NCBI GenBank assembly: GCA_948567375.1
Contig: OX419760.1
Span: forward strand, 4,774,001 to 4,838,000
Reading direction: 5' to 3'
Source of the DNA: Lunularia cruciata
Taxonomy: Eukaryota; Streptophyta; Marchantiopsida; Lunulariales; Lunulariaceae
DNA length: 64,000 nt
The notes beneath the pieces are model-generated. The model was not told the DNA's origin, ran no database searches, and saw only the letters and a list, made by a program, of their open reading frames with translations. Positions 10,626 through 20,631 of this stretch are shown here, in pieces. Position numbers and translations under genes: made by a program. Each line of letters begins with the position of its first letter. Within the stretch, counting starts at the first letter, position 1.

Positions 10626-11316
10626 TGTAACACTCATTTATGCATGTGTATGGTATTGTGATATTTAGCTTGGTATTACAAGTACTTAAGAGATATTATT
10701 TATATAGAGATAAAGGATGGTTCTATATTAGTCATGGTTAGCTAAAGTTAGTCATAGCTAAGATAGAGGGGACCTTACTTTAGAGGAAGTAGAAAAGATG
10801 AGCACCACTATTTTGGATTTTAGTGTGTTGACTTGGTATTATTCCTAGGTGTTTGGCTTTGAGGAAAGAGTTGAGAATTCTTGACCCGCAAGCCTTTTTG
10901 TTTTGGATTCTTCTTTAGTCCAAGGATAGCCCATGTGAAGGAATCCTTAACTTAGTGGTTGGGTCAAGAAAAGACCACATGCTTAGGGGAATATGCCCAT
11001 GTGAATGGATATTCCTTTCTACTTTTTGACTTTACTTGATTTTTAGTCTAGTAACTTGAGTTACTACGGTAATTAGTAACTTTGGTACGTAACTATTTCA
11101 CAAGTATATAAACAAGGGGTGAGGAGGTAATCATTATCCTTTCATTTGCAACTATCTCTCTCTCATTGAGTTCTCTAGTGAGCAATGTCTTGAGTCTTGG
11201 AGTGTTAGCTTTGGAGGAGTATGATGGATTTTGGGTTCCTTGCCTTCTTAGTCCATGGTGCGCTACCATAATAGCCATCAGAGGTTCATCCTAAGTGAGA
11301 GACAGGCAGGCTCACA
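10626..11316 (+). repeat. B1 5' LTR
   Basis: Starts TGTAACACTC, ends GGCTCACA. It carries a TATA box and is followed after four T by the primer site. It matches the 3' LTR at 19470-20161 along its whole length. Confidence 0.95.
11105..11112 (+). promoter_or_regulatory. TATA box in B1 5' LTR
   Basis: TATATAAA lies about 205 bp before the LTR end and is conserved in the other B LTRs (19950, 48133 and near 54117). It is the probable core promoter of the element. Confidence 0.75.
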
Positions 11317-11320
11317 TTTT

Positions 11321-11339
11321 TGGTTCCGTTGTCGGGAAC
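11321..11339 (+). other. B1 primer binding site, tRNA-Glu-like
   Basis: TGGTTCCGTTGTCGGGAAC begins four bases after the LTR. It is complementary, with one or two mismatches, to the 3' end I recall for plant tRNA-Glu (CAACGGAACCA); tRNA-Asp is the next best guess. B2 has the same site at 48349. Confidence 0.7.
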
Positions 11340-12175
11340 TCTCTAGAAGGCAAGATAATGTTCCGCGTTCAATTCTACATTAGGCAGAAGGAGGCTATGA
11401 GAGCTCACTTGGAGAGAACATTAGGAGGGGAGAGGGCTGAACTTATGTTAGAGAACCAAGATCTATTTTTATACCCTATAGTTCATTATGATGTCTTTGA
11501 GGTGATTTTGTACATTGTGTACACATGAGAGGAATTGGAGAGATTGTGTGAGGTGGATTGTAGATTTTGGGGATTAAGGTGATTTTGGGCAAAATTTCAA
11601 GTTTGAGATCTGGACTTGAAATTTCTACACATGATAGCTTGGGTTATCTTTCAGTTAGCACAGTTGAAATTATTATGAGAGCTACTATGCGCACTGGGCT
11701 ATAATTTTTGAAAGTTGATAGGGTAAAGTGTTCCCGTAACTGCATGCTCTTTGGAAAATTGTACAGAGTCTACCATTTCTTCAATTTTCAGTGAATTGTC
11801 CTGAAAATTTCCAAGAAAATTAAGTGGATTGTATCCTACCTGCAGCCACAAAAGTGAGAGAGAGATCGTTTTTGCACAGGGCGTTATGAGTTTTTGAAGT
11901 AAGGGGGGTGGTTTTCAGACCAAATCTGAAAATTGTTTGCTGAATAGAAAGATGTCTAGGCCAAATGGCTCAATGAAAAGATCTAAAATTTTTCAAGGAG
12001 AGATATCAAAGAGCTGTGATCAAGTATGCAAAATTTCAGAGGCTTGTGACATACTGGTTGGGCGATTTGAGTGACATTTTGAGGAAGGGTCAATTCTGCA
12101 GAGTTTAGGTCTCATGCATGAGGAGTTTGAGATCAACAAAAAGCAGGTTTGACTGTTTAGATTCATCTTGGGAAC
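11340..12175 (+). other. B1 leader between primer site and zinc-knuckle ORF
   Basis: Collinear with B2 48367-49203. A short ORF at 11358-11526 (frame MFRVQFYIRQKEAMRAHLER...) is conserved in B2; the rest has stops in all frames and is probably untranslated leader. Confidence 0.5.
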
Positions 12176-12649
12176 ATGGAGGGTCATCAAGAGTGGAAAT
12201 TGAGATTATGCAAGGTTCCCCAAGGGTTTGAGGTGATTTTAGGGGTGGATTTGAGGAAAAGAGATTTTACAATAGAATTTGAAGAGAGTGTTGAGAGGAT
12301 CCAAAAACCTACACCACTTGGAGGAAAGAGTGAGTCTAAGTGCTTTCTATGTGGAGAGAAGGGACATAAGGCAAGTTCATGTCCATTGACCTTTGAGAGC
12401 AAGAGATTGAGGGAAAGGAGAGGCTTACTTGACTTGGGTTTGCATGTTGGACCTTCTTCACCAAGATTGGGAGGGAGAAGATCTAAGACCAAGGAGTTGT
12501 GTGAGCTTTGTGGAGTTAAAGGACTTCCAAAAAGACATGAGTGTAGTGGAGTAAAAGCACTTTTGGAAACTTTGGTGAAGGATGTTGGAGAGAGTCTCAA
12601 TACAGCTACAGAAATACTACCACCTTCATCAGTTAGTTCTCAAGATTAA
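12176..12649 (+). CDS. Zinc-knuckle accessory ORF upstream of gag (B1)
   Basis: An intact 157-residue ORF ahead of gag. Residues about 57-70 form a perfect CX2CX4HX4C knuckle (CFLCGEKGHKASSC); a second cluster CELCGVKGLPKRHEC follows about 50 residues later. The middle is basic (SKRLRERRGLL). B2 has the same ORF, same length, with one stop (CAA to TAA). Function is unknown; nucleic-acid binding is likely from the knuckle. It is separate from the gag CCHC at 17510. It may be translated alone, or may be a decayed part of a longer 5' ORF. Confidence 0.65.
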   Translation: MEGHQEWKLRLCKVPQGFEVILGVDLRKRDFTIEFEESVERIQKPTPLGGKSESKCFLCGEKGHKASSCPLTFESKRLRERRGLLDLGLHVGPSSPRLGGRRSKTKELCELCGVKGLPKRHECSGVKALLETLVKDVGESLNTATEILPPSSVSSQD

Positions 12650-12884
12650 TGATGGAGATAATCTTTCAACTTATGGATAAACTATACATGAGGGTTTGAT
12701 TAATATGCACTCTAGGATTTGATGTTGCTATAGAAATCTTGGAGCAACCTGAACCTTTTGTGTTCCCTAAGGTGGATTATTCTCAAATGGTGTTAGTCAT
12801 GTATATACTCTATAAGTTATTGAGTGAGAAAAAGAAAAGAGAAAAAGAAAAATTGAGAAAAAAGAAAGATAGTGAGAGGTTAAG

Positions 12885-13548
12885 ATGGGGAAACTTCTGG
12901 TTTTCCTTGGCAAGGATGGAGAAGATGTGGAGGCCTTTGTGAGAGACTTCAAGAGAGCTTGCATAGGAAACAATGAGAGGAGGAAGAATGAGTGGGCCTC
13001 ATTATTACCAGATTTCTTTGAAGATGCAACACTTACATGGTATGAGTCAGAATACCAAAAGAGAGAGAGGAGAGATGGAGAAGAGGAGTCTTGGGAGACT
13101 TTGACTTCAGCACTCATTGAGAACTTTCTTCCTGATGAGAGTTATGAGAGATTGATGAGTGAGGTTACATTTCTCAAGCAAGGAGAAGGAGAGAAAGTGA
13201 GAGTCTATGTGGAAAGAGTGGAAAAGTTGGAGTCCAGATTTCGCATAGTGTTGAGGAAGGGTGGAGATGATGTGGAGACTACAATGATTGGCATAGGGGC
13301 CATGCTCACCAAGAATTTTGTGGGAGGGTTGAGACCACAAATTAGAAGCAAGGTGAGATATGAGAAACCTTCTTCCAAGGTTGAAGCTATCAAGATCGCA
13401 ATTCGTATGGAGGAGAGTTTGGAAGGGGATGAGAGTGATTTGGTGGTGAAGGAGGTTGTGCATCCTCCTCAAGGCTACAAGTATGGTGGAACTTCTGATA
13501 CTTTGGTGACAAGGGTTGCACCACAAGTAGTAGTTGCTCCAGTTCTTG
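12885..13548 (+). pseudogene. B1 gag, N-terminal part (cut by D1)
   Basis: Retrotransposon gag domain: starts MGKLLVFLGKDGEDVEAFV, then FKRACIGNNERRKNEWASLL and LTWYESEYQKRERRD, the usual retrotrans_gag order with a conserved Trp. Open for 221 codons until D1 interrupts. B2 encodes the same protein from 49909. The C-terminal gag with the CCHC knuckle resumes after D1 at 17330. Preceded by a low-complexity AAAGAAAA-rich tract. Confidence 0.85.
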
Positions 13549-16500
13549 TGTGACAACCCGGCAAATATCACTTTTGCGGTAATTGGGTAAGTAAAGTTTG
13601 TTCCCGCAAAGATACGAGTCAGAAATGTTCAAATACGAGGTCAAACAGTAACATGTAGTTCTTCTTGAGTTCTTCTTTAATCTCTCAGGGAGAAACCACA
13701 CCCAAAAGAGAGTAACAGCACTGACTCGCAGTCTTGTCACAAATTCACACTTCTTAATCACAACTCCATCAAATCTTTCCAAACAATCTTGATTGCGATG
13801 ATTCAGGCTCTCCCAAAAACGGCACTTCACTGCAAAACGACTTTGCCTCAGAATTGTGTTCTACCCTTCCACTAAAGGCACAACTTCCTTGATCGAAATT
13901 GCTTCATATCAACTTCGCACTGCACTCACAAATGCAGAATACTACCAACACTACAATTCCTCTCAGATCTGTCAAGGCATTGCTTTGATTGCACTTCATT
14001 CAGGATCAAACACACAGAATGAAGATCAAGGTTGAGGAATCCAACATCCAACAAGCACTTTGACTTGCACTTCAAATTTCTCCAAACATTCACAAACACA
14101 ATCACAAAGTTGATACTCGGAATCAAGCTCAAGCGATGAGCACTGCTTCACAGCACTTCGCTTTATCTATTCTCAAAAATAATGAGCACTGAACAACATT
14201 TTCCTACGAATGCCACTCTTAAATAGTGAAGCAATCGACAGTTCTAACAACTATACCATTCTACCACAACTGTTCTAACCTGCAGATCCAAAATGACAAT
14301 GCACCTCTTCATATCTGCTTCTTCAAATCTCAAATCTATTACTACTCCAATCCGATGTCTACTTCTTCTTTGGCTTTCAAACCCGAACCCGAAGTAATCT
14401 TACTTCCTACTATCTTTTCCTCGGGTTTCACATCTTCTACTTCTTCTACCAATTTCAGTAATTCTCTTTCCTGATATGAAATTTCACTAGTCGGTAATCT
14501 ATCTAACTCCTTATCTCCCGACCCACTCTTCTCTAATGTCCCTGAGGGTAACTCCAAAGACATTTGGACTCCTATGTTATCTACTTTGGTTTTTGCCTTA
14601 ACATCTTTCCGAAGCTTTTCTAACTCTATTTTCACTAAGTCTAATCTAATTGAAATGTTATCCTCTACTTCTAACACCTTTCTGTCTACACAAGTTCTTA
14701 GTTTTATTAACAAGGCATTCATCTCCGTGTCCTTTGCTTGTCTTCGCCTCGTCTCCTGTACCAACAACTTCAACTCGTGCAGTCGCACTTCTTCAATTCA
14801 AACGTTGGCTTCTGTACTTAACATTGCATTCACCCTGAGGACTATCTCCTTCAATGGCTCTAATCTTGTCTTCTGTTCTTGTTCACGATCTGCAAGCCAT
14901 TCCTCTCGGTACATCGCCAACTCTTCCTTGAACTCGGCTTTCACCGCTTCCTTCTCTTTCTCCTTCTGTACAACTTTCTCTTCTTGATTACGAAGTAACT
15001 CTCGTAATCTCTCTTCTTCTCTATACCACGCGGACAACTCTCTTTGCCAAAGTTGCTTCTTCTCCTCCATACTCTCCATCACTTGATCGAGCTCTTGATC
15101 TTTCGATGCTACCCTTGCCATAGCATGGATAAGCTCTACTCTTGAATCAGCAAACTGCTGCTTCAAGATTTTGTGCTCCGCTACCTGTCTCTCCCTTGCG
15201 ATATCACTCTTCCTTGCAAGATCCTCTCGATAGCTCACTTCTCTCTTCAGGTCTTTGATTACCTGACTTCTCTCTACTGCTTCCGCTTGCAGTACTTCTC
15301 TCTCTTCCTTACCTCAAGTTATACTCCTCTTCAACTCCGAGTTCTCCTCTTCTAATCTTGCTACCACCTGCAATATAGTCTTTACCTCTGGACAAGTTGA
15401 CTACATCTCCTTCTTCTGCTTCAACTTCACCAACAGCGGGCACACTACCTCTCGCATGTACTCTACTCCCTCACTGGCAACTTCTTCCTCCCACGGAGTA
15501 GTTTCTCTTTTCTCCTCATGTTCTCCAGATACGCGCCTTCTTCTCTGAAGTCTTTGTATCGGGATGGATGCCTCACTACCCGAGCTATCTTCTGCCTCTT
15601 CCTTCACCCTACTCGACCCCGCCTCACACTTTGCCTTACGTCTCAAGCGAACTCCTCGTTGTACTGCGATCTTCTTCTCCTTGAGCACTGGTACTTCGTC
15701 TTCCAACGTCGCATTGTCTTCGGCTTCTACTTCGGCTTGCACTTCTTCTTCGTATTCTTCAGCCACTGGCGCCAAGGTCATTTCTCCACCGTCTTCACTG
15801 TCACTGCTCGTATCTCCGCTCTACAATGTCAGCTCAGGTTCCTCCTCATGTTCCGAGTCCTCCGTCTTAAGCTTGGCCTCGCCTTCTGAGTCTTCATCTT
15901 CTGACTCAATCACCACCATTCCTCGCCGCGGGTTGTTTTTCTGCATCTTCCGAGGTTTCTTGTTTTCTTTGGCTTCTGCTTGCCGAGTTCTCTTCTTCGT
16001 CGGGGTACTTACTACGACCTCCACGTTTTTCCCTATCTTCTTGTAGTAGTTGTCCGTGCTCCGGATTTGGAGAATGTATTGCTGCTCCTCGACATCGACT
16101 TCCTTTTGCACATCCGGATGGAAGTGCAACACCATCTGATTTCACTCCGCCAAGGTCAGCAAATTGAGCCCAAGGTAGAAGTGCGCCGCAAACGGCACAA
16201 TGTAATGTGGAGGCAACTTATCCCGCAGATTCCACACCATCTGCCTAGTTCTCCCGTGAAAACACCTCGCCCAATTAATTGACTCTCCTGCAAACAATTT
16301 GTGAAAGAACACCGCTTGGTGTTTCATCACATATGTTGTTCTCTCCGGCTTCAGGATTGTCATCAAAGCACCCACAATTCCTCTCTTGACAAGATCTTTG
16401 TAACTTTCTACCTTGTACCTATTCTTCGTTCTCTTCGACGAGAAGGCATCTCTCACCTCCTGTGTTTCTTGGGCTATCTCTCCTTTCCCCAAGAACGTGG

Positions 16501-17324
16501 CTTCTTGCTCCGAACCCACCTCCTTCCCAAGTACGAGTCTCTAATCCGACTCTGTCCAGCAAGCCGGATTTCCTCTCTTCCCTTCTTCCTCGGGACCATC
16601 GAGACACTTACTGTCAATGATTTCTGTCATGAATCCTGGAAAACTTACGTTCCAGTTCCATGCCAAAAAGGTGATCGAAGTCGGCTCAAGACTTTGATCC
16701 TCGCTACTACATCTAATCTCCAAATTGCATGATTTCTCGATGCAAATTTGGAGTTCTTCTTCCCTCCTCCCATCTCTTCTACTTTCTTACTGTCTCTCGA
16801 TTTCTCTCTCGTGACTTCTCCCTTGCGCACTAACACGAGTCCAACTCTATTTCCCTTTCCCCGATCACCTGCAAGACGACTCCTCAACGGCAAAGGAAAA
16901 TTGCTCGACATTTCATCGTTCCAGTTTTGATTTTTATAGAGTTGCACTTCTTCATCTTCCGTCACTTCAAGTTTCTACCAAGAAATCACACCTCCAGCAT
17001 GCACCTATCACTGTCAATCAACCTTCGCGTGTATGAGCCGCCAGTTTTGAAACGGTCCCTTCTTGAATTTCTCGCCCCGACGAAAGGTAGTTAGACTGTC
17101 TTCGCCTCGGGTTGAGCTCCCCCCGATCCGAAGACAATCTACTTCGTATTGTATGCTGACAGGGCATTTCCGAGTACTTTGCCTTATGACCCAAAGTCAC
17201 TTTACTTTGGGTTTCATCCCGAAGACGATTTTCTTCGCCTTCTTCGGCCATACAAGCGCAATCCGACTTCTCTATACACTTCTTCTCCTTTATTTTGAAA
17301 AAAACAAAAAATGTGGGCACCACA
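13549..17324 (-). mobile_element. Nested insertion D1 with TG...CA ends and 5-bp TSD
   Basis: The insert has TSD TCTTG (13544-13548 and 17325-17329) and its removal rebuilds the B gag frame as seen in B2 near 50535. Ends are TGTGACAACCC (left) and, on the opposite strand, TGTGGTGCCC (right). I found no long terminal repeat between the first and last several hundred bases. It carries one long minus-strand ORF. The 5-bp TSD and TG/CA ends suggest an integrase-inserted LTR-derived element that lost or exchanged one LTR. The classification is open. Confidence 0.8.
14342..16965 (-). pseudogene. D1 long coiled-coil ORF with six nonsense codons
   Basis: From about 16723 down to 14342 a single minus-strand frame is interrupted only by stops (near 16540, 16139, 15818, 15398, about 15313 and 14795), with no frameshift. 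The probable N-terminus (16965-16660, MTEDEEVQLYKNQNWNDEMS) lies in another frame, giving one shift. After a conserved-looking domain (FFHKLFAGESINWARCF, 16250-16310) come acidic and basic low-complexity blocks, then about 300 residues of heptad-like Glu/Arg/Leu coiled coil (15238-14342). No known enzyme motif. It may be a gag-like or captured structural protein. A related relic lies at 42490-43940. Confidence 0.65.
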
Positions 17325-19440
17325 TCTTGCACCTCCACCAAAAGATCCACTCCAAACCATCACATAACAACTTGCGGATCTCATGATCAATGTGGTGCAA
17401 CTATGGGAGAAGAGAGAGGTGGATCAGAATATAGGGAGAGGGCCTAGGAGTTATGGAAACTATCCATATAGAGGAGGCCAACCAGCCAATAATTTCAATG
17501 ATAGAAATTGTTTTGGTTGTGGAGGAAGAGGCCATATCCAAAGGAATTGCCCAAATTCCACTTACCATGGAGGAAGGAGTTATGAGAGAGCCAATAGAGG
17601 GAAAGAGGGAGGTAGTGACAAGGAGACTCTTAAAGCTTTTGTGGAGCTCAAGCAATCCCTTGTTGTAGCTCCAATTCTTGCTAAACCTGATTGGAGTAAG
17701 CCTTTCATCCTCTACACTGATGCTTCTAATGTAGCTATAGGATGCACTCTTAGTCAATTAGACCAAGATGTGCATGATCATCCAATAGCTTATGCTAGTA
17801 GGCAGATGGTTTCAGCAAAGAAGAACTACTCTGTCACGGAGAGAGAAGGGTTGGCAGTGATCTTTGGTCTCAAGAAGTTTAGACACTACTTGATTGGAGG
17901 GAAAGCCACCATTGTCACGGATCGCAAGGCTTTGAAGTACATCTTCAACAAGCCTAATTTTGAAGGGAGACTAGCAAGGTGGATGATACTCTTATCTGAG
18001 TATGACTACACCATTGAGGATAGGCCAGGAAAGAAACATGCAAATGCTGATTTGGTTATCAAGACCCTATGATCATGATGGAGATGAGCCAGTGGATGAT
18101 TCCTTCCCGGATGAGGAGTCATGACAATCTCAGTCACTCAAGAGGTTCTAATGGAGTACAAGGAGATTGTGGATTTTGTGACAAGAGGTAACTATCCAAA
18201 AGGGATGCATGCTAGGGAGAGGAAGGCCCTTGCAGCAAGATCTAGACCTTACACAATGGTGGAGGATATTCTTTTTCACCAAGGAGCAGATGGTCTACTT
18301 TGAAGAGCAGTGGGTAAGGAAGAGTCTATCCTACTCATAAAGGAGTTTCATGAAGGTTTAGTATGTGGAGGACACTTTGCAAGAAAGGTGACTGCTTTCA
18401 AGATTCTAGATGAAGGTTACCATTGGAGAGGGATTTTCAAGGATTGTCTTGATTATTGCAAAACTTGTCATGTTTGTCAAGCTTTTGCTAGAAAGTCTAC
18501 ATCCACTCCACCACTTAGATCAATTCCATTGCTAGGACCTTTTGAGAAGTGGGGAATTGATTTTGTAGGTCCTCTCAATAGAACCCCAAGGAACAATTGG
18601 TACATTGTGGTAGTTACTGATGACCTTACCAAGTGGGTTGAGGCTAGACCATTGAGGGACAAGAATGAAGATGAAGTGGGTAAATTTCTTTATGAACGCA
18701 TTATCATTAGGTTTGGATGCCCTTTGGAGTTGGTTTCTGATAGAGGAGGAGAGTTTACAGGAAGCATTACTACAGCCATGCTATGACATTTCTCTATCAC
18801 ACATAGAGTAACTACATCCTATAAGCCAAATTCCAATGGCTTGGCAGAGAGAACCAATCAGACCTTGTGCATGATGTTGGCCAAAGATGCAGAAATGGAG
18901 GGGGCTAAACATCATTGGGACAAGAGGATTCATGCAGTTTTGTGGGAATATAGGACAACCATGAAGACTTCCACTGGATATTCTCCATTCCAATTGGTGT
19001 ATGGTATTGAGTCTACCTTACCTATTCACTTTGATCTTCCTACCTTCCAAAGCATTCATAGGAGATTGAAGGAAGCACAAGGAAGTGATGCAGAGAAGTC
19101 AAGGAAGGATCAACTCATGGAGTTGGAAGAGGCAAGAGCAGTTGCTATGGTTTGAGTGGAGCAAACCCAAAGGAAACAAAAGGAGAGCTATGACAAGAGG
19201 CAAGGCAAGAAAAGGTGGAGCCTTTCAAAGAAGGTGATTGGGTAATGTTGTTTGATTCCATTTGATTCAAGAGAGTGCAAAAGAAGTTTTTGCCTAAGTA
19301 CTTTGGACCTTTCATAGTGGAGAAGGTGTGGGGCAATTACACCTATGATCTCAAGGAGTTGGGAGGAAGACACTTTGATAGGATTAACCATGATAAGTTG
19401 AAGATGTACCATAGAAGGTAGAGAGACCTTCACTTTGAGG
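17325..19440 (+). pseudogene. B1 gag C-terminus, RNase H and integrase
   Basis: Continues gag after D1: CCHC knuckle CFGCGGRGHIQRNC near 17512-17553, then an in-frame jump at about 17619 straight into RNase H, because protease and reverse transcriptase (about 2.07 kb present in B2) are deleted. RNase H shows ILYTDASNVAIGC and IVTDRKALKYIF. Integrase has the HHCC zinc site (HEGLVCGGH ... CKTCHVC) and the catalytic triad: WGIDFVGPL, LVSDRGGEF and NGLAERTNQTL. Two opposite single-base indels near 18050 and 18110 cancel; stops occur at 18301, 18784, 19153 and later. B1 is therefore defective and could move only in trans. Confidence 0.88.
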
Positions 19441-19460
19441 ACAAAGTGAAAACTTAGTCC

Positions 19461-19469
19461 GGAGGTAAA
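19461..19469 (+). other. B1 polypurine tract
   Basis: GGAGGTAAA lies directly before the 3' LTR start TGTAACAC, the position used to prime plus-strand DNA. Confidence 0.6.
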
Positions 19470-20161
19470 TGTAACACTCATTTGTGCATGTGTATGGTAT
19501 TGTGATATTTAGCTTGGTATTACAAGTACTTAAGAGATATTATTTATATAGAGATAAAGGATGGTTCTATATTAGTCATGGTTAGCTAAAGTTAGTCATA
19601 GCTAAGATAGAGGGGACCTTACTTTAGAGGAAGTAGAAAAGATGAGCACCACTATTTTGGATTTTAGTGTGTTGACTTGGTATTATTCCTAGGTGTTTGG
19701 CTTTGAGGAAAGAGCTGAGAACTCTTGGGCCCGCAAGCCTTTTTGTTTTGGATTCTTCTTTAGTCCAAGGATAGCCCATGTGAAGGAATCCTTAACTTAG
19801 TGGTTGGGTCAAGAAAAGACCACATGCTTAGGGGAATATGCCCATGTGAATGGATATTCCTTTCTACTTTTTGACTTTACTTGACTTTTAGTCTAGTAAC
19901 TTGAGTTACTACGGTAATTAGTAACTTTGGTACGTAACTATTTCACAAGTATATAAACAAGGGGTGAGGAGGTAATCATTATCCTTTCAGTTGTAACTAT
20001 CTCTCTCTCATTGAGTTCTCTTGTGAGCAGTGTCTTGAGTCTTGGAGTGTTAGCCTTGGAGGAGTATGATGGAGTTGGGGTTCTTTGCCTTCTTAGTCCA
20101 TGGTGTGCTACCATAATAGCCATCACAGGTTCATCCTGAGTGAGAGACAGGTCGGCTCACA
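19470..20161 (+). repeat. B1 3' LTR
   Basis: 692 bp, about 97% identical by eye to the 5' LTR, with its own TATA box at 19950-19957. Followed by TSD copy TGTC at 20162. Confidence 0.95.
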
Positions 20162-20165
20162 TGTC

Positions 20166-20631
20166 AAAGGCATTCCGGCGTCAGGTGTTAGGTCAGGCTA
20201 TGGACCTAAACTGTTTGACTTGGATTGTGAGCCTTGGCTTGGCAGAGTAGCGTAGGATGCGCTTGATAGGCATCACCACTCGGACACTTGTGAGCCCTAT
20301 GCCTATCGAGACGATTCAGGCACATGTTGGGGGCGATGGACCGAGTGGACATGGTATTCTTGGGACACATCCAGTAGCTACTAGGGAGAGTGGTCTACTT
20401 GGAGTCCATCTAGGTGAGCGTGGGCTACTTGGTTACACCCTTGGTCCACATGAGATGCAGCCAGAGGACGTGTGGAGCTTGCAACCAAAGTGGAGGGAAT
20501 TTTTTGCATAGAGGTTGGGACCTCTAATGGTCGGGAGCATGACACTATTGATCCCAAGAGCCTAGTGTAGCAGTCAGTCAGTATGTCTTCCTCTCTTACT
20601 ACAGTTACAGAGGATACTTGGGAGCCAGATC
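20166..20631 (+). pseudogene. A1 methyltransferase tail and spacer to reverse transcriptase
   Basis: After the B1 insertion the A1 frame resumes with the last methyltransferase-side block, GQAMDLNCLTWIVSLGLAE, which A2 encodes as GQAMDLNFLTWIVSFGLAK directly after its motif X. A Gly-rich spacer follows (VGGDGPSGHGILGTHPVATR), also conserved in A2. Stop at about 20510. The spacer has no recognised domain. Confidence 0.7.

Larger units (their letters stand above)
10626..20161 (+). mobile_element. LTR retrotransposon B1 (Ty3/gypsy), nested in A1
   Basis: Flanked by a 4-bp target duplication TGTC (10622-10625 and 20162-20165). LTRs begin TGTAACAC and end CACA, are 691 and 692 bp, and differ at roughly 20 positions by eye. 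Inside are a tRNA-Glu-like primer site, a zinc-knuckle ORF, gag, RNase H and integrase. Protease and reverse transcriptase are missing through an internal deletion, and D1 is inserted in gag. Joining the flanks rebuilds the A-family sequence seen intact in A2 (around 58500), proving the insertion site. Confidence 0.95.

Noticed and set aside
12187-12600. 137-codon minus-strand ORF inside B1
   Set aside because: Antisense shadow of the zinc-knuckle ORF.
13107-13571. 154-codon minus-strand ORF
   Set aside because: Antisense of B1 gag; no own features.
15564-16046. 160-codon Ser-rich plus-strand ORF
   Set aside because: Antisense of the D1 coiled-coil ORF; Ser/Leu bias follows from Glu/Arg/Lys codons on the other strand.
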